Below, one piece after another: positions 28,970-37,289 of a stretch of 64,000 nucleotides of DNA. Position 1 is the first letter of the stretch. Every line of letters starts with the position of its first letter. Below the pieces are notes generated by a model. It did no database searches, was not told the origin of the DNA, and saw nothing but the letters and a program-made list of their open reading frames with translations. The DNA lies in contig NZ_CP109149.1 in NCBI RefSeq assembly GCF_035920345.1, forward strand, positions 5,766,001 through 5,830,000, written 5' to 3'. Source of the DNA: Nocardia vinacea (GTDB taxonomy: Bacteria > Actinomycetota > Actinomycetes > Mycobacteriales > Mycobacteriaceae). The position numbers were made by a program, and so were the translations under genes.

Positions 28970-29724
28970 GCCTGCGCCAATCCTCCGATCCCTGATCCAG
29001 GCGCTCGACCATGCGGCGACAGCCAGGCATCGAGTGCCGCACGCTCCAGCGCAGTCAACGAACTCTGCAATTTGGTGGCTAATGACCGATATGTCCGGTC
29101 ATCCCACCACATCGGAATGGTCCGATAGCGGTCGTCAGGATAGGGCACCGCCAGTATCCGATCGGCGACATACCCACCGCTCGAGCGGTACAGACCGATA
29201 TTTCGCGTGGCAGTGGTGACGAAACCGAACCTGGCATCGAGCAGCCGGGCGGCGTGCACGACACAGCGAGAGACCGCTGCGGCAAGCGCGGCACGATGCT
29301 CGGCCGCTCGGGAGACCCAGACCGCTTTCACCTCGACCACACCTTCCGGTATCCGGTCGGCAACCATCGCGCGCAACTCGGCGGCACCGGGTCGACCAGC
29401 CCAGGCGCGTAATGCGTGCACTTCGTCGGCCACGCCATAGGGCCCCTGCGCCCGCAATCCCGCGACGACCACGCCGGACGGATCCACGGCCGCGAAGAAC
29501 AACGACGTCGAACGGCCGTCGACAACGCTGTCGTATTCCAAAGCGTGATCAACACCGTAATGCCGGTAAACCTGCAGCGCACCGCGCAGATATCGGCGCC
29601 ACAGATCGGGATGAGCCTGCGGAGTGGCGACATGAAAGACATATCCGGAATGCATGTCGCGAAACCGCAACACCTCGGCATCGCGTGTGCCCCCCGGGCC
29701 GACTGCGATTGTTTCGACAGTCAT
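28966..29724 (-). CDS. Acyltransferase-like protein upstream of the ThiF-nitroreductase gene (Rv1356c-like position)
   Basis: A 252-residue protein that I place, with caution, in the GNAT-like N-acyl amino acid synthase (FeeM/autoinducer-synthase-like) group. It has a central SLFFAAVDPSGVVVAGLRAQGP strand pair, EVKAVWVSR, a helix with CVVHAARLLDARFGF and a C-terminal YRSSGGYVADRILAVPYP element resembling an acyl-CoA fold. The start MTVETIAVG (29724) was chosen over 29766. Its stop overlaps the ThiF gene start, so it is the first gene of a three-gene operon ending in the c-di-GMP enzyme. Function unknown. Confidence 0.7.
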   Translation of the reverse strand: MTVETIAVGPGGTRDAEVLRFRDMHSGYVFHVATPQAHPDLWRRYLRGALQVYRHYGVDHALEYDSVVDGRSTSLFFAAVDPSGVVVAGLRAQGPYGVADEVHALRAWAGRPGAAELRAMVADRIPEGVVEVKAVWVSRAAEHRAALAAAVSRCVVHAARLLDARFGFVTTATRNIGLYRSSGGYVADRILAVPYPDDRYRTIPMWWDDRTYRSLATKLQSSLTALERAALDAWLSPHGRAPGSGIGGLAQA

Positions 29725-29847
29725 GGTGTTCCTACTCCGTTTGCTACCGCACATCTGCACGGTCATCGAGCCGGCCTGACCGACTCGCCAGACGGCTCGC
29801 CGATCGGTTGAGTTTGCCTAGGGCAGTATCCGTCATACGACAAGAAT

Positions 29848-29867
29848 TGACCAGATATCTGGTTAAT
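29848..29867. promoter_or_regulatory. Palindromic operator-like site upstream of the acyltransferase/ThiF/GGDEF operon
   Basis: ACCAGATATCTGGT (29850-29863) is a perfect 14-base palindrome, extending outward with one mismatch to TTG...TAA (29847-29866). It lies in the AT-richer 256-base gap upstream of the operon, about 125 bases before its first start codon. Confidence 0.45.
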
Positions 29868-29980
29868 CTTCCGAAAACTAATAGTCGGTAGCCAAATTAC
29901 CGCAGGTCAGACCCCTCGAACATGCCGTCGAATAGATCGTGGAGACCAGTCGGTACTGACGCAGCTAATATGCCGCAATC

Positions 29981-30415
29981 TCAGACCAGGATGGAGATGA
30001 ACAGTTCGACCGACTCCGGCCCACGCCAGATCTCGATTTCCTCCCGGTACGCACGGGTGATCTCAGCGGATGCCGTCGCATCGTCGACCTGGGCCCACAC
30101 ATCCTCGACCGGATCGTGGTAATCCCCGTTCGGCTCGAACCGGGCGTAGACCCCCTTGGGCACCTTGACCAGTACGTCACCGACCGGAACCGCACCCGGA
30201 TCGGAGTACTCGAAGCACACGACGGCGTTGTAGTTCCCGGCCGGATCCGGCACGTACACCGTGTACATCGGCTGGTCCGCGCCCGCGCGGTCACGCAGCC
30301 GATCCTTGAGGAATTCGATCAGGTCGCTATTGCTGACCTTGAAGCTCGGACGTACCCGCGGCACCACCAGACCGCCATAGATGGCCTCGCGGCGCACCAC
30401 GATCGCGTATGTCAT
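29981..30415 (-). CDS. GyrI-like effector-binding-domain protein, copy 2
   Basis: A 144-residue single-domain protein of the GyrI-like / AraC effector-binding fold. Visible family elements are the LVKVPKGVYARFEPNGDY strand, DPVEDVWAQVDDA, and a C-terminal SVELFISILV strand. It is a tandem paralogue of the upstream gene at 30412-30855 and overlaps it by four bases (ATGA). The fold binds drugs or small amphipathic ligands, or inhibits partner proteins; no ligand is predictable. The start at 30415 (MTYAIVVRRE) was chosen over 30532. Confidence 0.75.
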   Translation of the reverse strand: MTYAIVVRREAIYGGLVVPRVRPSFKVSNSDLIEFLKDRLRDRAGADQPMYTVYVPDPAGNYNAVVCFEYSDPGAVPVGDVLVKVPKGVYARFEPNGDYHDPVEDVWAQVDDATASAEITRAYREEIEIWRGPESVELFISILV

Positions 30416-30855
30416 CGCGCCTCGACCGCCAGGTAGAGATCGATCTTGTAGGCGTGCGGATAACACTCGAAATCGCCGGTGTAGGTGCGTCTTATCTGGC
30501 TGTGTTCCTCGGCATAGGCGATCTGCGTCCACAGGTCCGTCATCACCTGCGGGAAGTTACCGACCGAGGAGAACCTGGCATAGGTGCCGCGCGGTAGCCG
30601 CGCCACCAGGTGGCCGCGGGTGACCTCGCCGAAGGATACGCACTCATAGCCGACGATCTGCGTGTTGTAGGTGCCGAGTTCACCGGAGTAGTCGGTGTAG
30701 GCGCTGGCCAGTTGACCGCCGAGTTCCTGATGCAGTACTGCCGCCCACGCGGCCTCGAGGTCGTGGTCACGCAGTTCCCCGAGCGCACGTTTCGGGCTGC
30801 GCACCGGGAGCCCGGCAACCCACGTTTCGTCTCGCTCGACGATTTCAAACTGCAT
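30412..30855 (-). CDS. GyrI-like effector-binding-domain protein, copy 1
   Basis: A 147-residue protein with the complete effector-binding pattern: MQFEIVERDETWVAGLPVRS at the start, the YECVSFGEV strand, ARLPRGTYARFSSVGNFPQ, MTDLWTQI and a closing KIDLYLAVEA. It has no DNA-binding domain. It is first in a two-gene unit with its paralogue. Stand-alone proteins of this type can sequester toxic ligands; the role here is unknown. Confidence 0.8.
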   Translation of the reverse strand: MQFEIVERDETWVAGLPVRSPKRALGELRDHDLEAAWAAVLHQELGGQLASAYTDYSGELGTYNTQIVGYECVSFGEVTRGHLVARLPRGTYARFSSVGNFPQVMTDLWTQIAYAEEHSQIRRTYTGDFECYPHAYKIDLYLAVEAR

Positions 30856-31096
30856 GGAAAGACTCTTTCGAGGTGAACCCGGGGGCGGTGCCCGCATCCG
30901 GTCGGTCAGAAAGGCCATGCTATCAACTCGACCGCGTGGTCCGGCTCACATGTCCGCGTCGTTATGCACACCCCACCGCCGCGCTGAACTGGTCGTGCGA
31001 CCTGTACGCAAACCAGTGGCTATCGATGCATAGTGGACATGATCGTCTCGTCTATCGCTGATCATGCGGCATCCCGACACAACGAACGGAGTTCAG

Positions 31097-31611
31097 ATGA
31101 CTGCAGGCGCGATCTATGACGAATTGGACAGGCGCGCGGCACAAGTGGCCGATCAGGTCATCACGTGGCGGCACCATCTGCATCGGGATCCCGAGCTGTC
31201 AAACCGGGAGTCGAATACCGCCGCGCTCATCGCCGATCATCTGCGCTCGCTGAAGCTGGACGAGGTGCGCACCGGCATCGCCGGCGTGCTACGCGGCGGC
31301 ATGGACGGCGACCGGACGATCGCGCTGCGCGCCGATATCGACGCACTGCCGGTACCCGACCTGTGCGGTGTCGATTTCGTATCGAAGGTCGTGGACAACG
31401 ACTATCCGGCGGACCGTTCCCGGTCTCGCACGCCTGCGGCCACGACTGCCACACCTCGATGCTGATGGGTGCCGCCTCGGTGCTGACCGGCGTGCGCGAT
31501 CGGCTGCCGGGAACGGTGCTCTATGCCGACGACGGCCCGCTGGTCACCGGTGTGCGGCTGCACGCGCACGTCGCCCATGACCACCTGACCGGCCTGCTCG
31601 CGCCGATATGA
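31097..31611 (+). pseudogene. Decayed M20-family amidohydrolase (frameshifted and truncated)
   Basis: The start MTAGAIYDELDRR and RHHLHRDPELSNRES...IADHLRSL, ALRADIDALPVPDLCGVDF are the N-terminus of an M20-type amidohydrolase/carboxypeptidase. At about 31410 the family sequence moves to another frame, where PFPVSHACGHDCHTSMLMGAASVLTGVRDRLPGTVL continues. Similarity then stops, and the remaining two-thirds of a roughly 420-residue enzyme are missing. A few residues before VLRGG also seem deleted. The metal-binding HACGHDCHTSM is no longer in the start frame, so the gene cannot make an active enzyme. Confidence 0.75.
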
Positions 31612-31624
31612 CCTGCGGCACCAT

Positions 31625-32353
31625 GTGATCGTGTGCGAGACCATCGCCGAACTCGACGCCGCGGTCGCGGATTGCTTCGCCTGCCCGCGACTGGTCGCCT
31701 GGCGGGAACGGGCGGCCAGGGAGAAGCGCGCGGCGTACCGTGACGAAACCTATTGGGGCAGGGCGGTTCCCGGTTACGGCCCGGATGACGCTCAGCTGCT
31801 GATCGTCGGGCTCGCCCCGGCCGCCCACGGCGGCAACAGAACCGGGCGAATGTTCACCGGCGACCGCAGTGGGGATTTCCTCTACGCCGCCATGTACAAC
31901 GTCGGGCTGACCAATCAACCTACGGCGGTGCACCGCGATGACGGACTGCGGCTGATCGGTGCTCGGGTCACCGCACCGGTGCACTGCGCGCCGCCCGACA
32001 ATAAGCCGACACCTGACGAGCGAGACCGCTGCAGTCACTGGTTGAAGACCGAATTGGGCCTGCTCACACCGACATTGCGGGCGGTGGTCGTACTCGGCGC
32101 ATTCGGCTGGCAGGCACTGCTTCCGGTACTTGCCGCATCGGGCTGGACCGTGCCGCGTCCGCGTCCCAAATTCGGGCACGGCGCTCACGTTGTGCTGCCG
32201 CCGACCGTCGATGATCGTGCGCCGCTGCACCTGTTCGGCTGCTACCACGTCAGCCAGCAGAACACCTTCACCGGTCGGCTCACCCCCGAAATGCTCGAAA
32301 CAGTGCTGGCCGCCGCGGCGACCGCTGCGGGTCTTCCTGGCCGCCGGAGCTGA
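31625..32353 (+). CDS. udgB: Type-5 uracil-DNA glycosylase (UdgB-like)
   Basis: A 242-residue Fe-S uracil-DNA glycosylase that removes uracil and deaminated bases from DNA. Cluster cysteines are in DCFACPRLVAWRE (C17, C20) and in HCAPPDNKPTPDERDRC. The active-site loop is GLAPAAHGGNRTGRMFTGDRSGDFL; the alanine-rich GLAPAAHG in place of GEAPG distinguishes family 5 from family 4. HVSQQNTFTGRL is the second motif. The GTG start at 31625 is immediately downstream of the amidohydrolase remnant. Confidence 0.9.
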   Translation: MIVCETIAELDAAVADCFACPRLVAWRERAAREKRAAYRDETYWGRAVPGYGPDDAQLLIVGLAPAAHGGNRTGRMFTGDRSGDFLYAAMYNVGLTNQPTAVHRDDGLRLIGARVTAPVHCAPPDNKPTPDERDRCSHWLKTELGLLTPTLRAVVVLGAFGWQALLPVLAASGWTVPRPRPKFGHGAHVVLPPTVDDRAPLHLFGCYHVSQQNTFTGRLTPEMLETVLAAAATAAGLPGRRS

Positions 32354-32362
32354 GCGGAAGAC

Positions 32363-33070
32363 TCAGGACGGCGCGGTGATCTTGGTAATGACGGTGATGC
32401 CCTCGTGGGGCGCGACGGTGACGAACTGTCGATAGGTGCGCACCGTCGCATCTAGTCGGAACTCGGTGATGACGACGTCGAAGCGACCGTCGGGCATCGG
32501 GGTGATCATTACGCAGTGCTGGGTGCCGGGCGGAATCGATTTGATGCCCGCATCGATCAACGCGACCGCGGACACCGCCGCATCCGCCGTGGTCAGCGCG
32601 CGGGCATCCGCGCCCGAGCGGGTCACATAGTAGGCATATTGGAAGGCCAGGATCACATCCGGCCCGGATTCGGTCGACCCGGTTCCGTTGCCGCGCACCA
32701 GCTGTTCGGTGCGCGTCGGCTCGCAGTTCGGTCCGCCGCCGAGCACCCGATCGGTGATCGTGGCCGTCGACTGCCGGGTATTGCTCGCCTCGGCCGTGTA
32801 CACGAGCACCAATGCCACCGCCGCCAGCGTCCCGAAGACCGCGGCACTGCCGACCAACCAGGGCCGACGCGGCGGACGCCGCTTCCGACGGTGCGGGCGC
32901 GTCGGGGGGAGGACACGTGGCGCGGGGCCGGGCGGGAGCATGCCCGGCCACAGCGGATCGACCGAGCGACTCCCCCGCGTGCCGACGTGCCGGGGGATGG
33001 CAGCCGGCGGGGTGGGTGAACTCTGCGCGGCGGTATTGCCGCCGGACTCGGCTGTGTTCGACGACACCAT
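32363..33070 (-). CDS. Membrane-anchored hypothetical protein (DUF8176-like)
   Basis: A 235-residue protein with a long Pro/Ser/Arg-rich cytoplasmic N-terminus, one membrane segment (PWLVGSAAVFGTLAAVALVLVY, about residues 75-97 of the short form), and an extracytoplasmic domain ending FRLDATVRTYRQFVTV. The outer part contains two cysteines (GGGPNCEP and GTQHCVMITP) that may form a disulfide. The pattern is like mycobacterial/nocardial proteins now grouped as DUF8176, from memory. The start MVSSNTAESGG at 33070 was chosen; the frame runs to 33190. Function unknown. Confidence 0.7.
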   Translation of the reverse strand: MVSSNTAESGGNTAAQSSPTPPAAIPRHVGTRGSRSVDPLWPGMLPPGPAPRVLPPTRPHRRKRRPPRRPWLVGSAAVFGTLAAVALVLVYTAEASNTRQSTATITDRVLGGGPNCEPTRTEQLVRGNGTGSTESGPDVILAFQYAYYVTRSGADARALTTADAAVSAVALIDAGIKSIPPGTQHCVMITPMPDGRFDVVITEFRLDATVRTYRQFVTVAPHEGITVITKITAPS

Positions 33071-33523
33071 GCTCTCGCCACACCCCTTCACCGGTGCCGC
33101 TGGGGCGACCCTTTCAATGCCGTTGTGCAATAACAAGATTGCATAGATGCGTCGGTAAGGCGACAGAATGGGCCGGAGAGAACCGGTCAATGGACCAGCA
33201 CGCTACGCCCGAACCGCCCGCGGATGAGCGCGGTTCCTGCGACTTTGGAGGTTTCCCACAAGCGCCGGGCCGAAGGTTCGTAATGACGGGCATACCATGA
33301 GGAATCCGCGCCGGTATGCTCTTCCGGGAACGATGTCCAGCGAAAATACCAGCTCAGCAGCGCATTTCGGTGCATGCGGCGGCATAGTAGAACGCCTGCG
33401 ACGATGCCGCACGACAACGATGTCCGGCCGCCGTAGTCCGTCGAACGCCTGTCCAATTCAGATAAGGCACTCGCCAGGACACCGAAAACCGCGTTATCGG
33501 AAGAGAAACCAGGAGCGACTCTC
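33071..33523. other. Non-coding gap upstream of kas gene
   Basis: A 453-base gap between the divergent membrane protein and the kas gene. Short open frames here have no recognisable content. The part around 33120-33160 is the least GC-rich and may hold the promoter of the minus-strand gene. No operator stands out. Confidence 0.4.
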
Positions 33524-34774
33524 GTGCGAAACCTCTTTGCTGCCGACGGGCGATTCCCGAATGTCGTCGTGACGAGTCTCGCGGCGACCACCTCCATCGC
33601 GGGTGATGTCGACGCGACTTGGAAGGGACTCCTCAACGGCGAAAGCGGAATCGACGTGCTGGAGGATCCCTTCGTCGAGGAGTACGACCTGCCCGTCCGC
33701 ATCGGCGGTCACTTGAAGGTTCGCCCCGAAACCCTGCTGACGCGGGTCGAACAGCGTCGGATGGCCTACGTCGAGCAGCTCGCGACGGTGCTCGGGCGCG
33801 AGGTGTGGCGCAATGCGGGCAGTCCGGAGGTGGATCCCGAGCGGCTCGGTGTGGCGATCGGCACCGGGCTCGGCGGCGCGGATGCGATCACCGATGCGAA
33901 CACCAAGCTGAAAAACGGTGGCTACCGCAAGATTTCGCCCTTGGCCGTGCAGATGATCATGCCGAATGGTCCCTCGGCGGTCGTGGGTCTGGAATTGAAG
34001 GCGAAGGCAGGCGTGATCACGCCGGTCTCGGCGTGCTCGTCCGGGTCGGAAGCGATTGTCAACGCCTGGCGCATGATTGCGATGGGTGACGCCGATATGG
34101 TCGTCACCGGCGGCGTCGAGGGATACATCGATGTACTCCCGATCGCGGCGTTCACCATGATGCGCGCGATGAGCACCCGCAACGACGACCCGAAGGGCGC
34201 CTCGCGTCCCTTCGACAAGGATCGCGACGGTTTCGTCTTCGGCGAGGCCGGTGCACTGATGGTCATCGAGACCGAGGAGCATGCCAAGGCCCGTGGCGCG
34301 ACGATCCACGCGCGCCTGCTCGGTGCCGGCATCACTTCCGACGGTTACCATTTGGTCGCTCCGGCCCCTGATGGCGATGGCGCGGCACGTGCGATGACCC
34401 GGGCCATGCAGATCGCAGGTCTCACCCCGAAGGACATCACCCACATCAACGCCCACGCGACCGCTACCCCCATCGGTGACACCGCCGAGGCGAACGCGAT
34501 CAACAAAGCCGTGGGTAACCACGCTTCGGTCTATGCGCCGAAATCCGCACTGGGACATTCGATCGGCGCGGTGGGCGCACTGGAATCGATTCTGACCGTG
34601 CTCAGCATCCGCGACGGCGTCGTGCCGCCGACCCTGAACCTGGACAACCTCGATCCCGAAATCGATCTGGATGTCGTGCACGGCGAGGCGCGCAACCAGG
34701 AGATCGAGTACGCGATCAACAACTCGTTCGGCTTCGGCGGGCACAATGTCGCACTCGCCTTCGGCCGGTACTAG
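33524..34774 (+). CDS. Beta-ketoacyl-ACP synthase, KasA/KasB type
   Basis: A 416-residue FAS-II condensing enzyme that extends meromycolate-type acyl chains on the acyl carrier protein. It aligns end to end with mycobacterial KasA/KasB. The catalytic residues are all present: Cys171 (SACSSGSEA), His311 (INAHATATP), Lys340 and His345 ([16 protein letters not shown]). One oddity is Ala312 after the first catalytic His, where HGTATP is nearly universal. The start is GTG at 33524. It stands alone, without acpM, accD6 or fabD, so it is an additional kas outside the FAS-II operon. The convergent GNAT gene overlaps its last four bases. Confidence 0.9.
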   Translation: MRNLFAADGRFPNVVVTSLAATTSIAGDVDATWKGLLNGESGIDVLEDPFVEEYDLPVRIGGHLKVRPETLLTRVEQRRMAYVEQLATVLGREVWRNAGSPEVDPERLGVAIGTGLGGADAITDANTKLKNGGYRKISPLAVQMIMPNGPSAVVGLELKAKAGVITPVSACSSGSEAIVNAWRMIAMGDADMVVTGGVEGYIDVLPIAAFTMMRAMSTRNDDPKGASRPFDKDRDGFVFGEAGALMVIETEEHAKARGATIHARLLGAGITSDGYHLVAPAPDGDGAARAMTRAMQIAGLTPKDITHINAHATATPIGDTAEANAINKAVGNHASVYAPKSALGHSIGAVGALESILTVLSIRDGVVPPTLNLDNLDPEIDLDVVHGEARNQEIEYAINNSFGFGGHNVALAFGRY

Positions 34775-35622
34775 CGAACGAGAATGGCACGCGGGTAGAG
34801 CAGCTGGAATCCGAGCTTCTGCACGTTCTGCTGCGACTTCGAACCCGGCAGTGTCGTAACCACCGCGAGGTCACAACCGGCGGCCGCCGCGGCGGCGAGG
34901 CGCATCGACAGCAGTGCGCCCTGCACACCGCGGCGGCGGAATTCGGGAAGGGTTGCCGCACCGCATAATTGGGCTACGCCGTCGCTGAGGCGCAGGCTCG
35001 CGCCGCCGACGGGCTTACCGTCGATCATGGCGAGCGAGCCGACGAAACCGCTCGTCGCGGTGAGGTCCCGCTCGGCCTGTTCGACGGCCTCGCGCGGGAA
35101 TTCCTCGTGCGAGGCGACGCCCTGGGTATCCGGGGCGGCGAAGCCGTCGACGACGACGTTCACCCAGGTCTCGAATTCGTCGTGCCCGACATCGCGGATC
35201 TCGATGTCCTCGGCCGGCTGCGCCTGCCGCCCAGGCTCGAGCCGCAAGCCCAACACGTTCTCGAATCCGAACAGCACGTAGCCGCGGCGCGTCAGGCGTT
35301 CGACAACGGCCGGATCGGCCAGCGTGGAGACCTCGACCTGGACCGGCGCCTCCCGCTCGGCGAAGGCTTGTTCGACCGCGTCCAGCTCGGCGTCATCGAA
35401 GGCAGCGCCGTTCATACCGACGCCGACTACCTTGTCGAGCGGTGAACCCGGGCCCGCCCACACCGCGAGGCCGCCGCCGATGGGGCGCACCAGCACTCGC
35501 TGCTGCGGGTCCCGGCGGGCGGCCGCGCGAGCGCCCTCCTCGATCAGCGTCCGTTCGGCGTGCTCGACCCGCGCGGCGAGGTCCTGTCCGGCGAACAAAC
35601 CAGGGGCGAATTCAGTCAGCAT
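34771..35622 (-). CDS. GNAT-family N-acetyltransferase
   Basis: A 283-residue protein. The C-terminal half is a GNAT domain with [41 protein letters not shown] (the acetyl-CoA loop RRRGVQGAL) and a closing [11 protein letters not shown]. The N-terminal half resembles the degenerate lobe of two-domain GNATs. Substrate unknown. Its stop overlaps the kas gene stop on the other strand. Confidence 0.85.
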   Translation of the reverse strand: MLTEFAPGLFAGQDLAARVEHAERTLIEEGARAAARRDPQQRVLVRPIGGGLAVWAGPGSPLDKVVGVGMNGAAFDDAELDAVEQAFAEREAPVQVEVSTLADPAVVERLTRRGYVLFGFENVLGLRLEPGRQAQPAEDIEIRDVGHDEFETWVNVVVDGFAAPDTQGVASHEEFPREAVEQAERDLTATSGFVGSLAMIDGKPVGGASLRLSDGVAQLCGAATLPEFRRRGVQGALLSMRLAAAAAAGCDLAVVTTLPGSKSQQNVQKLGFQLLYPRAILVR

Positions 35623-35713
35623 GAGGCATTCCTACCTTGTCGGTAGCACTGGATTCACCTGGTTTTACCGCCGGGCGGTTCGGCGTGTCGCTCGTTCTGG
35701 TTCGGTCATCGAT

Positions 35714-36148
35714 TCACTTGTGGCCGTCCTGAGCGATAAGGACCGAGCAGTCGGCGTGGCGGGCGGCCTTCTCGGCGGTCGCACCGATGAATCGACCCCA
35801 GATCGCCGAATGACCACTGCGGCCGAGGACCAGCAGATCCGCCTCGTGGTGTGCGGCGGCGACGGCGAGTTCATGCGCGGGGTGCCCGGCTCGGATTTCG
35901 GCTTCGATGGCTATGCCGCGCTCGGCAGCCGTCTCGGCAGCCGCGGCGAGCCAGCGGCGGCTGGCCACCTCCTCGACCGAGAACTCCTCCTCGATCTCCC
36001 CTATCACCGGCCCATAGTGCGGACGATGCTCCTCCACCGCGACCACGGTGAGCACGGACTTATTCGCGGCGGCCAACTCGAGTGCCATCCGCAGAGCTTC
36101 CCTGGCGCCGGGTGAGCCGTCGTATCCCACCACGATCCGCTGGAACAC
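35714..36148 (-). CDS. Universal stress protein (UspA family)
   Basis: A 144-residue single-domain USP. The start FQRIVVGYDGSPGAREAL and the C-terminal ADLLVLGRSGHSAIWGRFIGATAEKAARHADCSVLIA give the nucleotide-binding G-2x-G-9x-G-S/T type loop, here GRSGHSAIWGRFIGATAEK with Ala-Thr at the last position. It is probably ATP-binding. The gene stands alone between the GNAT and a divergent alpha/beta hydrolase. Confidence 0.9.
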   Translation of the reverse strand: MFQRIVVGYDGSPGAREALRMALELAAANKSVLTVVAVEEHRPHYGPVIGEIEEEFSVEEVASRRWLAAAAETAAERGIAIEAEIRAGHPAHELAVAAAHHEADLLVLGRSGHSAIWGRFIGATAEKAARHADCSVLIAQDGHK

Positions 36149-36258
36149 ACCTCCAGTCTGATCCTCGCTCCGGCGACGCGCTATCCGACCACGGGTGGTG
36201 GTCCGAATCCGACTCCAGAAGGTGGTTCGGCAGACGGGCGGCGAACTATCGTGAGCGT

Positions 36259-37149
36259 ATGCCTGTTACCGACGGTACCGAACCGCCAGTCATCTCCGGT
36301 GTGCGCCGGTCGTTCGTGACAGCCCGCGATGTCCGGTTCCACGTCACCGAATCCGGACCCGAGGACGGCCGCCCGGTCGTGCTGCTGCACGGCTGGCCAC
36401 AGCACCACTACGCCTATCGGGATCTCCTCGCCGACCCGCCCGAGGGACTCCGGATCATCGCCCCTGACCTGCCCGGATACGGCTGGTCGGGTCCCGCGCC
36501 GCATCGGTGGTCGAAGGAGGAGGTCGCCTCCGATGTGTTTGCGCTGCTCGATGCGCTCGGCCTGGAGCGAGTGCTGCTCGTCGGCCACGACTGGGGCGGC
36601 TACATCGGTTATCGCATGGTGCTGCGCGAACCCGACCGCTTCGATGGCTACCTGGTGCTGAATATGGCCCATCCGTGGGTAAAGCCGACGACGGTCATGC
36701 GACAGATCTGGCGCTTCCTCACCTACCAGCCGCTGGTCGCCACGGTGGGCGTACCGCTGCAGCAGCGCACCCGCTTCCTCGAATGGCTCATCAGCGGGGC
36801 GATCACCGACCGCAGCAAGGTCAGTCCCGAAGTGATCCGCATCTTCGCCGACCGCTTCCGCGATCCGGTCTGCGCCCGCGCCGCCACCGACACCTACCGC
36901 ACCTTCTGGCTGCGTGAAATCCCGGATGCCGCACGTCATCCCGAACGCCGCCGCGTCACCATCCCGATCCGCGTCCTCTTCGGCGTCGACGACCCCGCCG
37001 TCCACCGCTCCCTCGCCGCCGCCGAAACCGCCCGCGGCGCCGACGACTACACCTTCGAACCGGTAACCGGCTGTGGACATTTCGTCGCCGACGAACGCCC
37101 CGAACTCGTCCGCGCCCGCTTGATCGAACTCGCGGCAGACACGAAGTAG
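36259..37149 (+). CDS. Alpha/beta-fold hydrolase, epoxide-hydrolase-like
   Basis: A 296-residue alpha/beta hydrolase. The oxyanion motif is LLHGWPQHHYAYRD, and the nucleophile elbow is GHDWGGYIGYR, with Asp as nucleophile as in epoxide hydrolases and haloalkane dehalogenases. The catalytic His is near GCGHFVADERPE. The start MPVTDGTEPP (36259) was chosen as the first Met before similarity. Substrate unknown. Confidence 0.88.
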   Translation: MPVTDGTEPPVISGVRRSFVTARDVRFHVTESGPEDGRPVVLLHGWPQHHYAYRDLLADPPEGLRIIAPDLPGYGWSGPAPHRWSKEEVASDVFALLDALGLERVLLVGHDWGGYIGYRMVLREPDRFDGYLVLNMAHPWVKPTTVMRQIWRFLTYQPLVATVGVPLQQRTRFLEWLISGAITDRSKVSPEVIRIFADRFRDPVCARAATDTYRTFWLREIPDAARHPERRRVTIPIRVLFGVDDPAVHRSLAAAETARGADDYTFEPVTGCGHFVADERPELVRARLIELAADTK

Positions 37150-37220
37150 CCCATGCCACTCCGGCTTTCGCGCCCATGCCTGGATAATGCGACCGTTGGC
37201 CGAACTGAGGAGAGACACCC

Positions 37221-37277
37221 GTGAGCGAGCGAATCAACAGCACAGCGCCCCTCGGGCATGGCCGTGCCGAGCGCTAG
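37221..37277 (+). CDS. Possible 18-residue leader peptide before the SDR gene
   Basis: GTG at 37221 opens an 18-codon frame (VSERINSTAPLGHGRAER) ending at TAG 37275-37277, 12 bases before the SDR start. GAGGAGAG at 37207-37214 is the best Shine-Dalgarno in this stretch and fits this start, while the SDR ATG has none of its own. It may be a translated leader coupled to the SDR. The SER-type beginning is also seen at the tatD start (MSERTKDSA). Confidence 0.4.
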   Translation: MSERINSTAPLGHGRAER

Positions 37278-37289
37278 CGAGGCGCGGTC

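Noticed and set aside
33187..33702. Minus-strand open frame across the kas 5' end
   Set aside because: It overlaps the conserved N-terminus of the kas gene on the other strand and has a Ser/Arg-rich shadow composition.
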